A DNA stretch of 64,000 nt from Chthonomonadaceae bacterium (GCA_027459665.1 DAIDHN010000005.1:20268-84267), one strand, 5' to 3'. Positions 20,219 to 28,487 are shown, numbered from the stretch's first letter. Made by a program: numbers and translations. Notes: a model not told the origin generated them from the letters alone.

Positions 20219-20470
20219 TTATCTCCCGCTTTTCCCTTCCTTATCCAGGGAAGCAAGCGCCTTGAGAGCATACAGAGTGAGTGCAAAACAGAATGCAGAG
20301 GCAAGAAAGGTTGGAACAGCCAGAGAGTTGTTGGCCGCCATAAACGCTTCCATGGCAATGTTCAGCAGCCAGAGCTGCAGCAGCAAAAGTATCAGCACCA
20401 TGATCAGCACGGCGCTGGCGCCCTCTGTTTTCTGCTGCATGCGGTCTGGCCGCGGGCTGCGCAGTCTCAT
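20219..20470 (-). CDS. Two-helix small membrane protein (DUF6755-like)
   Basis: An 83-residue protein with two hydrophobic helices (VLIMVLILLLLQLWLLNIAM and VPTFLASAFCFALTLYALKAL) between short basic ends. It resembles the family recorded as DUF6755, from memory and without a search. Its ATG overlaps the Rieske stop (ATGA), and narK follows 7 bp later, so it is translated within the nitrate operon. A small accessory membrane subunit that anchors the Rieske or cytochrome part is a reasonable guess; nothing catalytic is visible. Confidence 0.65.
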   Translation of the reverse strand: MRLRSPRPDRMQQKTEGASAVLIMVLILLLLQLWLLNIAMEAFMAANNSLAVPTFLASAFCFALTLYALKALASLDKEGKSGR

Positions 20471-20961
20471 GAACCTATTACCCCGGTGGCAAGCACCCGC
20501 CCTTCTTCTACATGCAGAGCAATGCGGGGCAGCGGGCGGGGAGGCGGGCCTGCCAGCACTTGGCCGGTGGCTGCATCAAACATGCCGTTGTGGCAGGGGC
20601 ATTCCAAACGATTGCGCTCTTCAGAATAGAGCACAGGGCAGCTCAGGTGCGTGCAGCGCTGACGGTATGCCACATACTGCCCGCTCTGCAGGCGAATGAG
20701 CAGTGCAGGGTCGCTGGGAGTGGGGTAATAAAACAAAAGCGCCCTGCCAGGCTGCAGACTGGCCGCCCCTGCTATCTCTACAGGCTCTGCTGCCTGTTCA
20801 CTCTGTTGTTTGCGACGAAGCACAAAATATCCGTTTCCTATCAAAACCGCACCAGATGCAAGAGCCAGAAACCTGGTGAACTCTCTGCGGGTAACGTACT
20901 GGTCTTCTTCCTGACCAATAGGAAAATCTTCACGCCAGTGAATGCGATGTTCTTCCGTCAT
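20467..20961 (-). CDS. Rieske 2Fe-2S protein with twin-arginine anchor
   Basis: About 164 residues. The N-terminal tail EDFPIGQEEDQYVTRREFTRF holds a twin-arginine motif at 25-26 followed by a single hydrophobic segment (FLALASGAVLIGNGYF), like QcrA-type Rieske proteins that are exported folded by Tat and remain anchored. The Rieske domain has box I CTHLSC (Cys103, His105, Cys108) and box II CPCHNG (Cys121, Cys123, His124); ligands should be C103, H105, C121 and H124 with a C108-C123 disulfide. Box II ends in Gly rather than the usual Ser. ATG 20961 with GGAG seven bases before is preferred to the longer frame. It overlaps the ferredoxin gene by 32 bp. Confidence 0.88.
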   Translation of the reverse strand: MTEEHRIHWREDFPIGQEEDQYVTRREFTRFLALASGAVLIGNGYFVLRRKQQSEQAAEPVEIAGAASLQPGRALLFYYPTPSDPALLIRLQSGQYVAYRQRCTHLSCPVLYSEERNRLECPCHNGMFDAATGQVLAGPPPRPLPRIALHVEEGRVLATGVIGS

Positions 20962-21559
20962 GTTGCGCTCCATTGCGTTGTATGGGGGCAATATCGCCCA
21001 CCCGTATATCAATGCGTACCGGTTCTTGTGCAGAAACCTGCTCTGGCACTACCAGCGAAACCAGTGTTTTCACAACCTGCCCGCCAAACTGAAAGGTGTT
21101 TGCCAGTTTTCCCTTCCTGCGCTGCTGCCATTCTTCCAGTGATCCAAAATAGAGCGCTTCTGAAGGACACACCGTGGCGCACATAGGGCGCTTGCCTGCC
21201 GAAATGCGGTCATAACACATATCGCACTTGAGCATTTGATCTGGTTCAGCAGCATACTTGGGCACACCAAACGGACAGGACATTACGCAGTTCTGACACC
21301 CGATACAGCGGGGCTTGAGCGATGAAAATACAATTCCTTCAGGGCTTTGCTTAATCGCATCAGCCGGGCAAACCTGTGCGCACACCGGGTTTTCACAGTG
21401 CATGCAAATCTGCGGGGCAGTTTGCAGCGTCTGGCTTCTATCGAGATACTCCAAATGTATCAGTGATACACCCCGGTGGGTGCCGCACTCGGCACAGCCG
21501 TGTACACACGCCTGGCAGCCAATGCAACGCGCAGGGTCTATAATGAACACATTTTCCAC
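20930..21559 (-). CDS. Four-cluster ferredoxin subunit (DmsB/NrfC/PhsB type)
   Basis: A 209-residue electron-transfer protein with four 4Fe-4S sites: Cys12/15/18/22, Cys52/55/60/64, Cys85/88/91/95 and Cys112/115/127/131, in the arrangement of DmsB, NrfC and PhsB (fourth site with the CxxC...RxxxGxxPxCxxxCP pattern). An extra Cys25 sits beside cluster one. There is no signal peptide, so it should be cytoplasmic and pass electrons between the membrane subunits and the molybdopterin subunit. About 65 C-terminal residues beyond cluster four are unassigned. First gene of the nitrate set proper, 83 bp downstream of ric. Confidence 0.9.
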   Translation of the reverse strand: MENVFIIDPARCIGCQACVHGCAECGTHRGVSLIHLEYLDRSQTLQTAPQICMHCENPVCAQVCPADAIKQSPEGIVFSSLKPRCIGCQNCVMSCPFGVPKYAAEPDQMLKCDMCYDRISAGKRPMCATVCPSEALYFGSLEEWQQRRKGKLANTFQFGGQVVKTLVSLVVPEQVSAQEPVRIDIRVGDIAPIQRNGAQHDGRTSHSLA

Positions 21560-21642
21560 AGAAGCTTTCCTTCTCCATAAACGGTTTTATTCTCCTGTTC
21601 TCTGTTCTTCAAAGAATTCCTGCCTGTTTCATCTGTATAAAT

Positions 21643-22365
21643 CTACTTCTCCCCAGATGCTGCTTCATACTGCTGTTCCATCTGCAGCGCCCGAGGAAAA
21701 AGAATGTTGTTTTCTTTGTGAACATGCTGATGCAAATCACTTTCCAGTTCAGAAAGAGCGTCAAGCAGCGCACGCCAGGTATTGCACGCGTGTGCAGGAG
21801 GGACATATCCGCCAGTGAGGCTGTGCAGCTGCTGCAGCATTGCGCCTGCAGCCTCATGCTCTGCTTCCATTTGCTGTATGGGGCTTATCAGCATGAGCTG
21901 CCTGCCGGTCAGCGTCCCCCGCTCCATCTGCACTATCCATGGAAACAAAACCACCTCTTCCTTGTGCGTATGCTGCTCCAGTTCTGCCTTCAAACGCCCA
22001 AATACTGCTTTTACCTGCAGCAGTTCAGGGTTTTTTGCCCCATGTGCCGCCGCCGCTTTTTCTGCAAGACGGCCAATGCGGGGCAAAGCCTCACGAAGCC
22101 AGTTGTGATGCACAGCCACAATATGACCAGCCAGTTCTTCCAGGGTAGCCTGTGTCCAGTCATGTTCCTGGCCTGCAGGCACATCCAACTGCTCCAGCGC
22201 TGCCATCACCTGCTGCAGAGATACGTTTCTTTCTTCACACGCCTGCTGCAGGGTTTTTTTGCCTCCGCAGCAGTAATCAATGCCATTTTGCTCGAATACC
22301 AGCGAGCGTGAAGGGCGCTCTGCCACCAGTTTGCCCACCACATCTTCTGCATGAATAAAAGTCAC
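21643..22365 (-). CDS. ric: Ric/YtfE/ScdA di-iron iron-sulfur repair protein
   Basis: A 240-residue protein. The N-terminal ScdA domain has the NGIDYCCGGKKTL motif (Cys32-Cys33). A hemerythrin-like four-helix domain follows, with His-rich metal-binding helices (HIVAVHHNW, LEQHTHKEEVVLFPW, MEAEHEAAGAML, LHQHVHKENNILFPRA). Ric proteins repair iron-sulfur centres damaged by nitric oxide or oxidation. Its place directly ahead of the nitrate-reductase genes, which would generate nitrite and possibly NO, fits this. It probably shares a promoter with them: a -10-like TATAAT is at 22418-22413 on the same strand. Confidence 0.93.
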   Translation of the reverse strand: MTFIHAEDVVGKLVAERPSRSLVFEQNGIDYCCGGKKTLQQACEERNVSLQQVMAALEQLDVPAGQEHDWTQATLEELAGHIVAVHHNWLREALPRIGRLAEKAAAAHGAKNPELLQVKAVFGRLKAELEQHTHKEEVVLFPWIVQMERGTLTGRQLMLISPIQQMEAEHEAAGAMLQQLHSLTGGYVPPAHACNTWRALLDALSELESDLHQHVHKENNILFPRALQMEQQYEAASGEK

Positions 22366-22412
22366 TTTTCTGTTCCTTTCTGCAGGCGCGCATTGTAGAT
22401 GAACTGGGGTGT

Positions 22413-22441
22413 ATTATATAAAACTTCCGGCGGCGCTGTCG
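22413..22441 (-). promoter_or_regulatory. Probable promoter of ric and the nitrate operon
   Basis: On the minus strand a perfect TATAAT (22418-22413) stands 18 bases after an ACGACA-like -35. The start of transcription would fall near 22406, about 40 bases before ric. The TTCCGGCGG direct repeats lie in and upstream of the spacer, where a regulator could act. No FNR-type TTGAT-N4-ATCAA site was seen. Confidence 0.5.
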
Positions 22442-22456
22442 TCCTATTTCCGGCGG
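22425..22456. repeat. Paired direct repeat TTCCGGCGG between ric and metF
   Basis: The 9-mer TTCCGGCGG occurs at 22425-22433 and again at 22448-22456, starts 23 bp apart, roughly two helical turns. The pair lies between divergent genes and overlaps the predicted ric promoter, so it could be a regulator site for the nitrate operon. The repeat is short and could be chance in GC-rich DNA. Confidence 0.45.
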
Positions 22457-22533
22457 ATTTGCTGCCTGCCTTCGCACGCCGAAGTTACGGTATACTAAAG
22501 TATCTATTTTTATGTTTTGCAGGAAGCACCAAC

Positions 22534-23451
22534 ATGCATATTCAGGATATTTTCGCAAAGGGACGCCCAACTTTCAGCTTTGAGTTTATGCCTCCCCATT
22601 CAGACAATGATGCTGAGCTGCTTTATAAATCAGTAGAAGAACTGCGCACGCTTCAACCCGATTTTGTATCGGTAACCTACGGAGCAGGCGGCAGTACACG
22701 CCAGCGCACTAATGACCTGGTGGTGCGCCTCAAAGAACAGTCTGGCTGCGACCCGGTGCCGCACCTCACCTGTGTCTGCCACTCACAGCAAGAAATAGAC
22801 ACCATACTGCAGCGCTACGCTGAGCACGGCATATCAAACATCATGGCGCTGGGAGGAGACATACCGCGCACAAGGCCAGACCACGACCGTTCGACAGATG
22901 CTTTTCGCTACGCAGCAGACCTGGTGCGCCACATCAGGCAGTTTGGCGAACAGATGCTGCATCCCGACCCGCGCGGTTTTGGCATAGGCGTGGCAGGCTT
23001 TCCCGAAGGACACCCGTTCACCCCCAACCGCCTGCTGGAAATGGATTACCTGAAAGCAAAGGTAGACGCCGGGGCAGATTACATAGTGACCCAGCTTTTT
23101 TTTGACAACCGCGATTTCTACGATTTTCGCGAGAGATGCGACCTGGCCGGCATTAAAATCCCTATTCTGGCAGGAATTCTGCCCATACTTTCCGAAAGCT
23201 CAATGCAGCGCACTGCTTCGCTGACACTGGGGGTGCGTATTCCAGCCGGACTGCTGCGCGCAGTACGCCGCTGCAATGGAGAAGATGAATACGTACGGCG
23301 TGTGGGCCAGCAGTGGGCAACGGAACAATGCCGCGATTTGCTTGACAATCATGTAGACGGCATTCACTTTTACACATTCAACCGCTCTCAGGCAACCCGG
23401 CGCATCTACGCAAATCTGGGCGTAAAAGATTCCAGCGGGCTTGCTGTCTAA
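22534..23451 (+). CDS. metF: 5,10-Methylenetetrahydrofolate reductase
   Basis: A 305-residue TIM-barrel flavoprotein that reduces 5,10-methylene-THF to 5-methyl-THF for methionine synthesis. The start motif FSFEFMPPHSDNDAELLYKS holds the catalytic Glu, followed by FVSVTYGAGGSTRQRT, ALGGDIPR, VAGFPEGHP and DYIVTQLFFDN, all conserved in MetF. ATG 22534 (AGGAAG upstream) was chosen because the longer frame to 22399 covers the promoter region and does not resemble the family. A -10-like TATACT lies near 22494. metH is not in the window. The Gfo/Idh/MocA gene follows 53 bp downstream. Confidence 0.97.
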   Translation: MHIQDIFAKGRPTFSFEFMPPHSDNDAELLYKSVEELRTLQPDFVSVTYGAGGSTRQRTNDLVVRLKEQSGCDPVPHLTCVCHSQQEIDTILQRYAEHGISNIMALGGDIPRTRPDHDRSTDAFRYAADLVRHIRQFGEQMLHPDPRGFGIGVAGFPEGHPFTPNRLLEMDYLKAKVDAGADYIVTQLFFDNRDFYDFRERCDLAGIKIPILAGILPILSESSMQRTASLTLGVRIPAGLLRAVRRCNGEDEYVRRVGQQWATEQCRDLLDNHVDGIHFYTFNRSQATRRIYANLGVKDSSGLAV

Positions 23452-23504
23452 CTGCAAACTGTACCATTCAGTGTGTCTGCCAGGTTTATAGAAGGAGGGA
23501 AAAC

Positions 23505-24530
23505 GTGTCTGAAGAATACCGCGTAGGCGCAGCCTGCCTGTCGCATGACCATGTGTGGGGAGAATTATGGCACTGGAAGCAGCAGCCGGGCGTGCAGCTG
23601 ACAGCAGGGGGCGATGATGAACCTGAACTGCTTGAGCGCCTGCAAAAAGAATTTGATGTAGAACGCATCTACTCATCATGGCAGGAACTGCTGGAAAAAG
23701 AAGACCTGCAGATTTTGCAGGTTGCTGGAGGAAACAGCGAAAGCGCAGACATTGTAGAGGCCGCCGCCGCACGGGGCATTCATGTATGCGTAGAAAAACC
23801 GATGGCGGCTACGCTGGAACAGGCCGACCGAATGCTTGCCGCCGCAGAGCGCGCAAACATTCTGCTGCTCATTAACTGGCCTACGGCCTGGAGCGCCGCC
23901 TGGCAGGAGCTGGTGAAACGCATACAGGCCGGTGATATTGGAGAAGTGCGCTATACACGCTATCGCAGTGCGCACAGCGGGCCGATTGCTATTGGCTGCA
24001 GCCCGCAGTTTGTACGCGATCTCACCACTCCCTCTATCAACGGCGCCGGCGCCCTGATGGATTACTGCTGCTACGGCGCTAACCTTGCCGCCACGCTGCT
24101 GGGCAGACCAGACAAAGTAACCGGCATGCGGGGGCATTTCGGCACTGAACCAGCCTATGCCGCCTCAGAAGACAATGCGATTATTGTTGCGCAGTACCAG
24201 CATGCCTTCGGCGTATGCGAGGCCAGCTGGAGCCAGCCCGTAGGCTATGCAGAGGCAAACCCTGTAGTATACGGAAGCAGCGGGTCGCTGGCTGTGCTGC
24301 ACGGCAGGCTGCTTTTGCAAACGCCGGGCAGCCCTGTGCAGGAAATTACCCCTGCCCCTACGGAAGAGCCGAAACGCAGCGCGCCTGAATACATGCTGCA
24401 CTGCCTGAAAACAGGCTCGCCTATTGAAGGGTTTTGCTCGCCGGCAGTAAGCAGAAATGCACAGGAAATTTTGCAGGCGGGATTGGATTCGACCAATACG
24501 CTTGCAACCCGCACCCTGCCAAACACCTAA
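23505..24530 (+). CDS. Gfo/Idh/MocA family NAD(P)-dependent oxidoreductase
   Basis: A 341-residue two-domain dehydrogenase. The N-terminal Rossmann half includes AGGDDEPELLERLQ and the family hallmark VCVEKPMAATLEQADRML, containing the E-K-P motif. The C-terminal alpha/beta domain (INGAGALMDYCCYGANLA) has a D-Y-C-C-Y-G stretch in the region where the catalytic His/Asp often sit. The N-terminal glycine motif is atypical (LSHDHVWGELWHW in place of GxGxxG). Substrate is probably a sugar or inositol, but cannot be read from sequence. GTG start with a strong GAAGGAGGG site. The permease gene begins about 40 bp after its stop. Confidence 0.85.
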   Translation: MSEEYRVGAACLSHDHVWGELWHWKQQPGVQLTAGGDDEPELLERLQKEFDVERIYSSWQELLEKEDLQILQVAGGNSESADIVEAAAARGIHVCVEKPMAATLEQADRMLAAAERANILLLINWPTAWSAAWQELVKRIQAGDIGEVRYTRYRSAHSGPIAIGCSPQFVRDLTTPSINGAGALMDYCCYGANLAATLLGRPDKVTGMRGHFGTEPAYAASEDNAIIVAQYQHAFGVCEASWSQPVGYAEANPVVYGSSGSLAVLHGRLLLQTPGSPVQEITPAPTEEPKRSAPEYMLHCLKTGSPIEGFCSPAVSRNAQEILQAGLDSTNTLATRTLPNT

Positions 24531-24571
24531 CAGCACAGGGAGACACTCTCGTAGAGGCTGTACACAACAAT

Positions 24572-25816
24572 CTGCACAGATTTGCCGCAGTAGTCATATT
24601 TGCCCTGGTTTACTTCATCATACTGGCAGGCAGCAAATCGCCGCGCAAGCTTGACCGCCCTGCTGCTGCATTGATGGGTGGGGTGCTTATGGTGCTTGCA
24701 GGGGTGTTGACGATGCATCAGGCAGAGAGCGCCATCAGCATCTCTACGCTGGCGCTGCTTTTCGGCATGATGGTGGTGATTCATTACGCCACCATCTCCG
24801 GCCTGCTGGAGATGGCGGCAGAAACCCTGCTTACCCGCTGTCACACCCCTAGAAGGCTTCTGTTTGCGGTTTGCATAACCGCCGGCGTACTTTCTGCACT
24901 TTTTGTAAATGACACTATCTGCCTGCTTCTAACCCCGCTGCTGCTGGTAATGTGCAAGCGCGCCAGCCTCAACCCCAGGCCCTTTCTTATTGCACTGGCT
25001 ACCAGTAGCAATGCAGGGTCTGTTATGACTCTCACCGGCAACCCCCAAAACATGCTGATTGGCCAGAGTTCGCACTGGGCATGGGGCGCTTTTGCAGTAC
25101 GCATGATTCCGGTGGGCATTTTCTGTCTGCTCATCAACTGGCTTCTGGTGTTTGCCTTCTACCATGCAGACCTGCCCGGCGTGCCGCTCAACTGGCAGCA
25201 GCCCCGCAAAGAACGGCTCAATAAAAAACTGGCCGTGCGCACACTGTTCACGCTGGCAGGGCTGCTGATACTTTTGCTGATGGGTGTAGAGATGAGCCTG
25301 GCAGCGCTTTGCGCTGCAGTTGCTATACTCGTATTGGCAAACCGCCCCCCCGAAGAGGCTTTTGCTCAAGTAGACTGGGCGCTGCTGCTCTTTTTTGCAG
25401 GGCTGTTTGTAGTGGTTGCAGGCGTTACCGCAAGCTGGGGAGAGGCGCTGGCCCGCATTGTGCCCCTGCTCACAAAACAACCGGGCACACCGGCGCAAAT
25501 GCTGCGCTTTTCTGCTGCTGCGGTGATAGGCGGAAACCTTTTCAGCAACGTGCCTTACGTAATGCTGCTGAGGCAGTGGATTGTGCACCAGCAGGGAGCA
25601 CCGCTTCTCTGGCTTACTCTGGCCGCCTCCAGTACCCTCGCCGGCAATCTCACTCTTACAGGGAGCGTAGCCAACCTGATAGTCGCCGAAAAAGCACGCG
25701 AGACCACCAACCTTACCTTCTTCGATTTTCTCAGGGTAGGGCTGGCCTCAACCCTGCTTACCGTGCTGGCCGCCCTCTGCATTCTTTGGGGGTACGCCCG
25801 CTTTGGGTTTGTTTGA
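24572..25816 (+). CDS. ArsB/SLC13-type anion permease
   Basis: About 414 residues with 11-12 membrane helices. Hallmarks of the ArsB/CitM/DASS ion-transporter superfamily are present: LFVNDTICLLLTPLLLVMC, then ALATSSNAGSVMTLTGNPQNMLIG in the first half, and the mirror NLFSNVPYVMLLRQW ... TLAGNLTLTGSVANLIVAE in the second. Substrate could be arsenite, sulfate, phosphate or dicarboxylate. The start is unclear: GGGAG (24538-24542) has no ATG, GTG or TTG at normal spacing. The first near-canonical in-frame codon is CTG 24572; a GTA at 24551 is eight bases after the ribosome site. Its 3' end overlaps the convergent small gene by 69 bp. Confidence 0.85.
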   Translation: MHRFAAVVIFALVYFIILAGSKSPRKLDRPAAALMGGVLMVLAGVLTMHQAESAISISTLALLFGMMVVIHYATISGLLEMAAETLLTRCHTPRRLLFAVCITAGVLSALFVNDTICLLLTPLLLVMCKRASLNPRPFLIALATSSNAGSVMTLTGNPQNMLIGQSSHWAWGAFAVRMIPVGIFCLLINWLLVFAFYHADLPGVPLNWQQPRKERLNKKLAVRTLFTLAGLLILLLMGVEMSLAALCAAVAILVLANRPPEEAFAQVDWALLLFFAGLFVVVAGVTASWGEALARIVPLLTKQPGTPAQMLRFSAAAVIGGNLFSNVPYVMLLRQWIVHQQGAPLLWLTLAASSTLAGNLTLTGSVANLIVAEKARETTNLTFFDFLRVGLASTLLTVLAALCILWGYARFGFV

Positions 25817-26119
25817 CACAGGGTTTTTTGCAGCAGAATCAGGTTCTGCATCGCGCTTTTTGTCGGGTAAAACACATACCACCAGCAAACCCGCAGCGCC
25901 AAATGGGGGCAGCAGGCCCAGCAGGCCCAGCAGAGGATTGTGCCCTTTGGCACGCGCATAGTTTACACACCCCATACCCGTAAAAAGCATGCCGGCTACC
26001 CCGCAGGCAAGTATTACGCCATGCGGCGCCCTGAGGTTGGTAGCAACAAAGCCGCCCATATTGCACAGTATTCCCACCCCTATTCCAAAGCGTGCAGGTA
26101 TGCTGTATTCCAGAATCAT
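25748..26119 (-). CDS. Small membrane protein of unknown function
   Basis: 123 residues with three hydrophobic stretches (FGIGVGILCNMGGFVATN, GVILACGVAGMLFTGMGCV, NPLLGLLGLLPPFGAAGLLVVCVL), the last resembling the PLD-N/SHOCT-like small integral-membrane pattern. A charged, Pro/Lys/Gln-rich C-terminal tail follows from residue 86. The last 23 codons lie over the end of the anion-permease gene on the other strand. ATG 26119 has AGAGGA upstream. I do not recognise a specific family; a partner for the permease or for the downstream DUF2071/DCC pair cannot be excluded. Confidence 0.6.
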   Translation of the reverse strand: MILEYSIPARFGIGVGILCNMGGFVATNLRAPHGVILACGVAGMLFTGMGCVNYARAKGHNPLLGLLGLLPPFGAAGLLVVCVLPDKKRDAEPDSAAKNPVSNKPKAGVPPKNAEGGQHGKQG

Positions 26120-26156
26120 TCTTGCTTTTTTCCTCTCTGCACTGAACCGAAACAGT

Positions 26157-26894
26157 CTACTGCCGGTGCACCCTGTTCAGCGGAAACACCTCTACATCTA
26201 CTCCGGCGGCATAGTGCGCCAGAGGCTCAGCAGAAGGGCGGCGCAGTCCTGCAGTCTCCAGTAGGTTCTCTTTGAGCAGCTTTACCCTTGCCTTCTGCAG
26301 CGGATAGGGCGTATGATGCACGCTGCCCCGATACAGAATACCCTGTTTGCAGGCATAGAGCAGGTAGCGTTCTGCCAGAAAAAACTCCAGCGAGCCTGGC
26401 GCTGCCTGCATGGGCGCAGAACAGGCTTCTGCTTCTGCCTGGCAGAAAGCCCCCGCCGCCCGCCTGCTGCAGTAACTTGTGCGTGCCTCATGCTGATGCA
26501 CGCTCATGCGCGCTGCAAAGTAGGGCAGCCGCCAGATGGTGCGGGCAATGGCCACAGCAATGGGCTGAGCGGCATCCAAACTAAAAAACCATACGCCAGG
26601 CTTGCTATTGCAATGCACATAGGTGCGTACATTGGTTTCAGCAAAGCAAGAAAGCCAGGGCAGGGGCGGTGCCCATACAGGATGCACTTTCTGCATGAGA
26701 AAAGGAACCAGGCCCACCCATGCCTGGCCGTCAAAGGTATCTACCTGCAGCCCGGCAGGCAGCAGAGGTTCTATCTGCTCGGCAGGAAATGGCCAGTGCA
26801 GAAAAAGCAGGCTGCGCCACTGCTGCCGCATCACAACCCGCTGCGGGGGCCGCATAGTTTCGGCAATGCGCTGCTGCAGGGTGGGCTGGTTCAT
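26157..26894 (-). CDS. DUF2071 (YqjF-like) protein
   Basis: A 245-residue soluble protein of the DUF2071/YqjF family. Seen: QRVVMRQQWRSLLFLHWPFPAEQIEPLLPAGLQVDTFDGQAWVGLVPFLM near the N-terminus, NVRTYV, GVWFFSLDAAQPIAVAIAR, and FFLAERYLLY. The function is not established. The ATG overlaps the TGA of the DCC gene by 4 bp (ATGA), and the two families commonly co-occur. The frame is open further upstream to 27140 but that part overlaps the DCC protein in another frame and is spurious. Confidence 0.88.
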   Translation of the reverse strand: MNQPTLQQRIAETMRPPQRVVMRQQWRSLLFLHWPFPAEQIEPLLPAGLQVDTFDGQAWVGLVPFLMQKVHPVWAPPLPWLSCFAETNVRTYVHCNSKPGVWFFSLDAAQPIAVAIARTIWRLPYFAARMSVHQHEARTSYCSRRAAGAFCQAEAEACSAPMQAAPGSLEFFLAERYLLYACKQGILYRGSVHHTPYPLQKARVKLLKENLLETAGLRRPSAEPLAHYAAGVDVEVFPLNRVHRQ

Positions 26895-27301
26895 TTTCTG
26901 TTTTCCGTGCAGCTGCAGCTGGTTTGCGTCATTCCATCGCCTCGAAGCAAGCGCATGCCAATCCATGCCCTGTTGCGTGCAACCAGCCAGTACCCGGCTT
27001 CTACTATCCATATCAGAGGCGGAATGCCCAGCGCCCATGCCAGAATGGGATGGTTTGTGTGCTTCAGTATGTAGAGAACTGCCCGCCCTGCCCGCAGCAC
27101 TTTGCCCTGCGGGGTAATTACATGCAGCGCCCTGCTGCACTCTTCTCTCAACTTAGGCGTCATGCTGTCGAGGGTACACAGCTGATATGGCATATCGTTC
27201 AGCAGGTGCGCAGCATCGTGCCTGCGCACACAGGCTATTGCCCTGCTGCACAGGCCGCACTCGCCGTCCCATAAAATCAATGGAAGCCCGCTCTGCTCCA
27301 T
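26891..27301 (-). CDS. DCC1-like (DUF393) thiol-disulfide protein
   Basis: 136 residues with the family motif WDGECGLCSRAI, including C15-x2-C18, a thioredoxin-like redox motif near the N-terminus, and VLRAGRAVLYILKHTN further on. A C-terminal hydrophobic segment (IPPLIWIVEAGYWLVARN) may touch the membrane. The role is probably thiol-disulfide exchange; the substrate is unknown. It has an AAAGGAG site six bases ahead of its ATG and forms a two-gene unit with DUF2071. A strong hairpin 90 bp upstream separates it from prs. Confidence 0.9.
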   Translation of the reverse strand: MEQSGLPLILWDGECGLCSRAIACVRRHDAAHLLNDMPYQLCTLDSMTPKLREECSRALHVITPQGKVLRAGRAVLYILKHTNHPILAWALGIPPLIWIVEAGYWLVARNRAWIGMRLLRGDGMTQTSCSCTENRK

Positions 27302-27389
27302 GTTTTTACTCCTTTACTTCTTTTACGCTTACATGCGCTGCTGCGCTGTCGGCCTTTGGAGTATTTTGCACATGGCAGCAGACAATGCG

Positions 27390-27424
27390 AAAGGCTGGCC
27401 CGCACTCTGGCAGGCCAGCCTTTT
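27390..27424 (-). terminator. Intrinsic terminator-like hairpin after prs
   Basis: A perfect 11-bp inverted repeat AAAGGCTGGCC (27390-27400) with GGCCAGCCTTT (27413-27423) around a 12-nt loop. T residues follow on both sides, so it may work in both directions; it sits 30 bp past the prs stop. Confidence 0.8.
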
Positions 27425-27453
27425 CAGGTCGGCAGTCACTGCAGTGTATGGTT

Positions 27454-28416
27454 TCAGTGTCTGGCGTAATGCCTAAACAGTTCGCTTACCGAGCTGTCGT
27501 CATGAATGCGCTGCACAGCGTCTGCAAGCAAAGGGGCTACCGAGATCACCTTGATTTTGGGAATTCGCTTCTGTTCAGGCAGAGGCAGTGTATCGGTTAC
27601 CACCAGGGAGAGAAGTGGAGAGCAGCTGATGCGCTCGATGGCTTTGCCAGAGAGTACCGCATGGGTGCAGCAGGCATGCACACCCGCCGCGCCTCTTTCC
27701 ATCAGCGCTTCGGCGCCCTGCACAATGGTGCCGGCGGTATCTATCATATCGTCAATCATTACGCACACCTTGCCCTTTACATCGCCTATAATCTCCATAA
27801 TCTCCACCTTGTTTGGCTCTGGGCGTCTTTTTGCAATGATTGCGATAGGGGTTTTCAGGGTTTCGGCAAGTGCGCGGGCGCGGGCTACTCCGCCTACATC
27901 GGGCGAGACTACCACGGTATTGCCGTTGTAGATGCCCTCTTTTATCAAATACTCGGCAATAAGCGGGCCAGCGTACAAATGATCTACAGGCAAATCAAAA
28001 AAGCCCTGTATCTGCCCGGCGTGCAGGTCTACGCAGAGTACACGGCTTGCCCCAGCCTGCGTAATCAGGTTGGCGATGAGCCGTGCTGTTACAGGTTCGC
28101 GAGGCTGCATCTTCTTGTCCTGCCGGGCATAGCCGTAATAGGGCAGCACTACGGTGATACGCTGCGCAGATGCTCTCCGAAAGGCATCAATCATGATGAG
28201 CAGTTCCATCAGATTGTCGTTTACAGGAGAACAGGTTGGCTGCAGAATAAAAATATCCTGCCCGCGTGCGCTTTCTTCAATCTTCACACAGATTTCGCCA
28301 TCTGAAAAGTGCGATACCTTGATGGCGCCCAGGCTGGTATCCAGTTCGCTTGCAACGCGTTCCGCAAGTTCTGGGTTTGCGTTGCCCGCAAAAATTTTCA
28401 GGTCAAAGCTCTGCAT
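27454..28416 (-). CDS. prs: Ribose-phosphate pyrophosphokinase
   Basis: A 320-residue PRPP synthase making phosphoribosyl pyrophosphate from ribose-5-phosphate and ATP for nucleotide, histidine and tryptophan synthesis. Motifs are complete: [16 protein letters not shown] near residue 38-53, [34 protein letters not shown] (ATP-binding flexible loop), [46 protein letters not shown] (the PRPP pyrophosphate loop) and ATHAVLSG-like [13 protein letters not shown] 28416 has GAGGAG seven bases upstream. It follows glmU, a gene order also well known in Firmicutes. Confidence 0.98.
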   Translation of the reverse strand: MQSFDLKIFAGNANPELAERVASELDTSLGAIKVSHFSDGEICVKIEESARGQDIFILQPTCSPVNDNLMELLIMIDAFRRASAQRITVVLPYYGYARQDKKMQPREPVTARLIANLITQAGASRVLCVDLHAGQIQGFFDLPVDHLYAGPLIAEYLIKEGIYNGNTVVVSPDVGGVARARALAETLKTPIAIIAKRRPEPNKVEIMEIIGDVKGKVCVMIDDMIDTAGTIVQGAEALMERGAAGVHACCTHAVLSGKAIERISCSPLLSLVVTDTLPLPEQKRIPKIKVISVAPLLADAVQRIHDDSSVSELFRHYARH

Positions 28417-28487
28417 CCGCGCTCTCCTCTATTCACGATGCTGATTTCGTTGTATCATGCAGCCGCTTCATTGAGCGGCGAATTCTG

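Noticed and set aside
22366..22533. FNR box upstream of ric
   Set aside because: No TTGAT-N4-ATCAA-like sequence found in the region.
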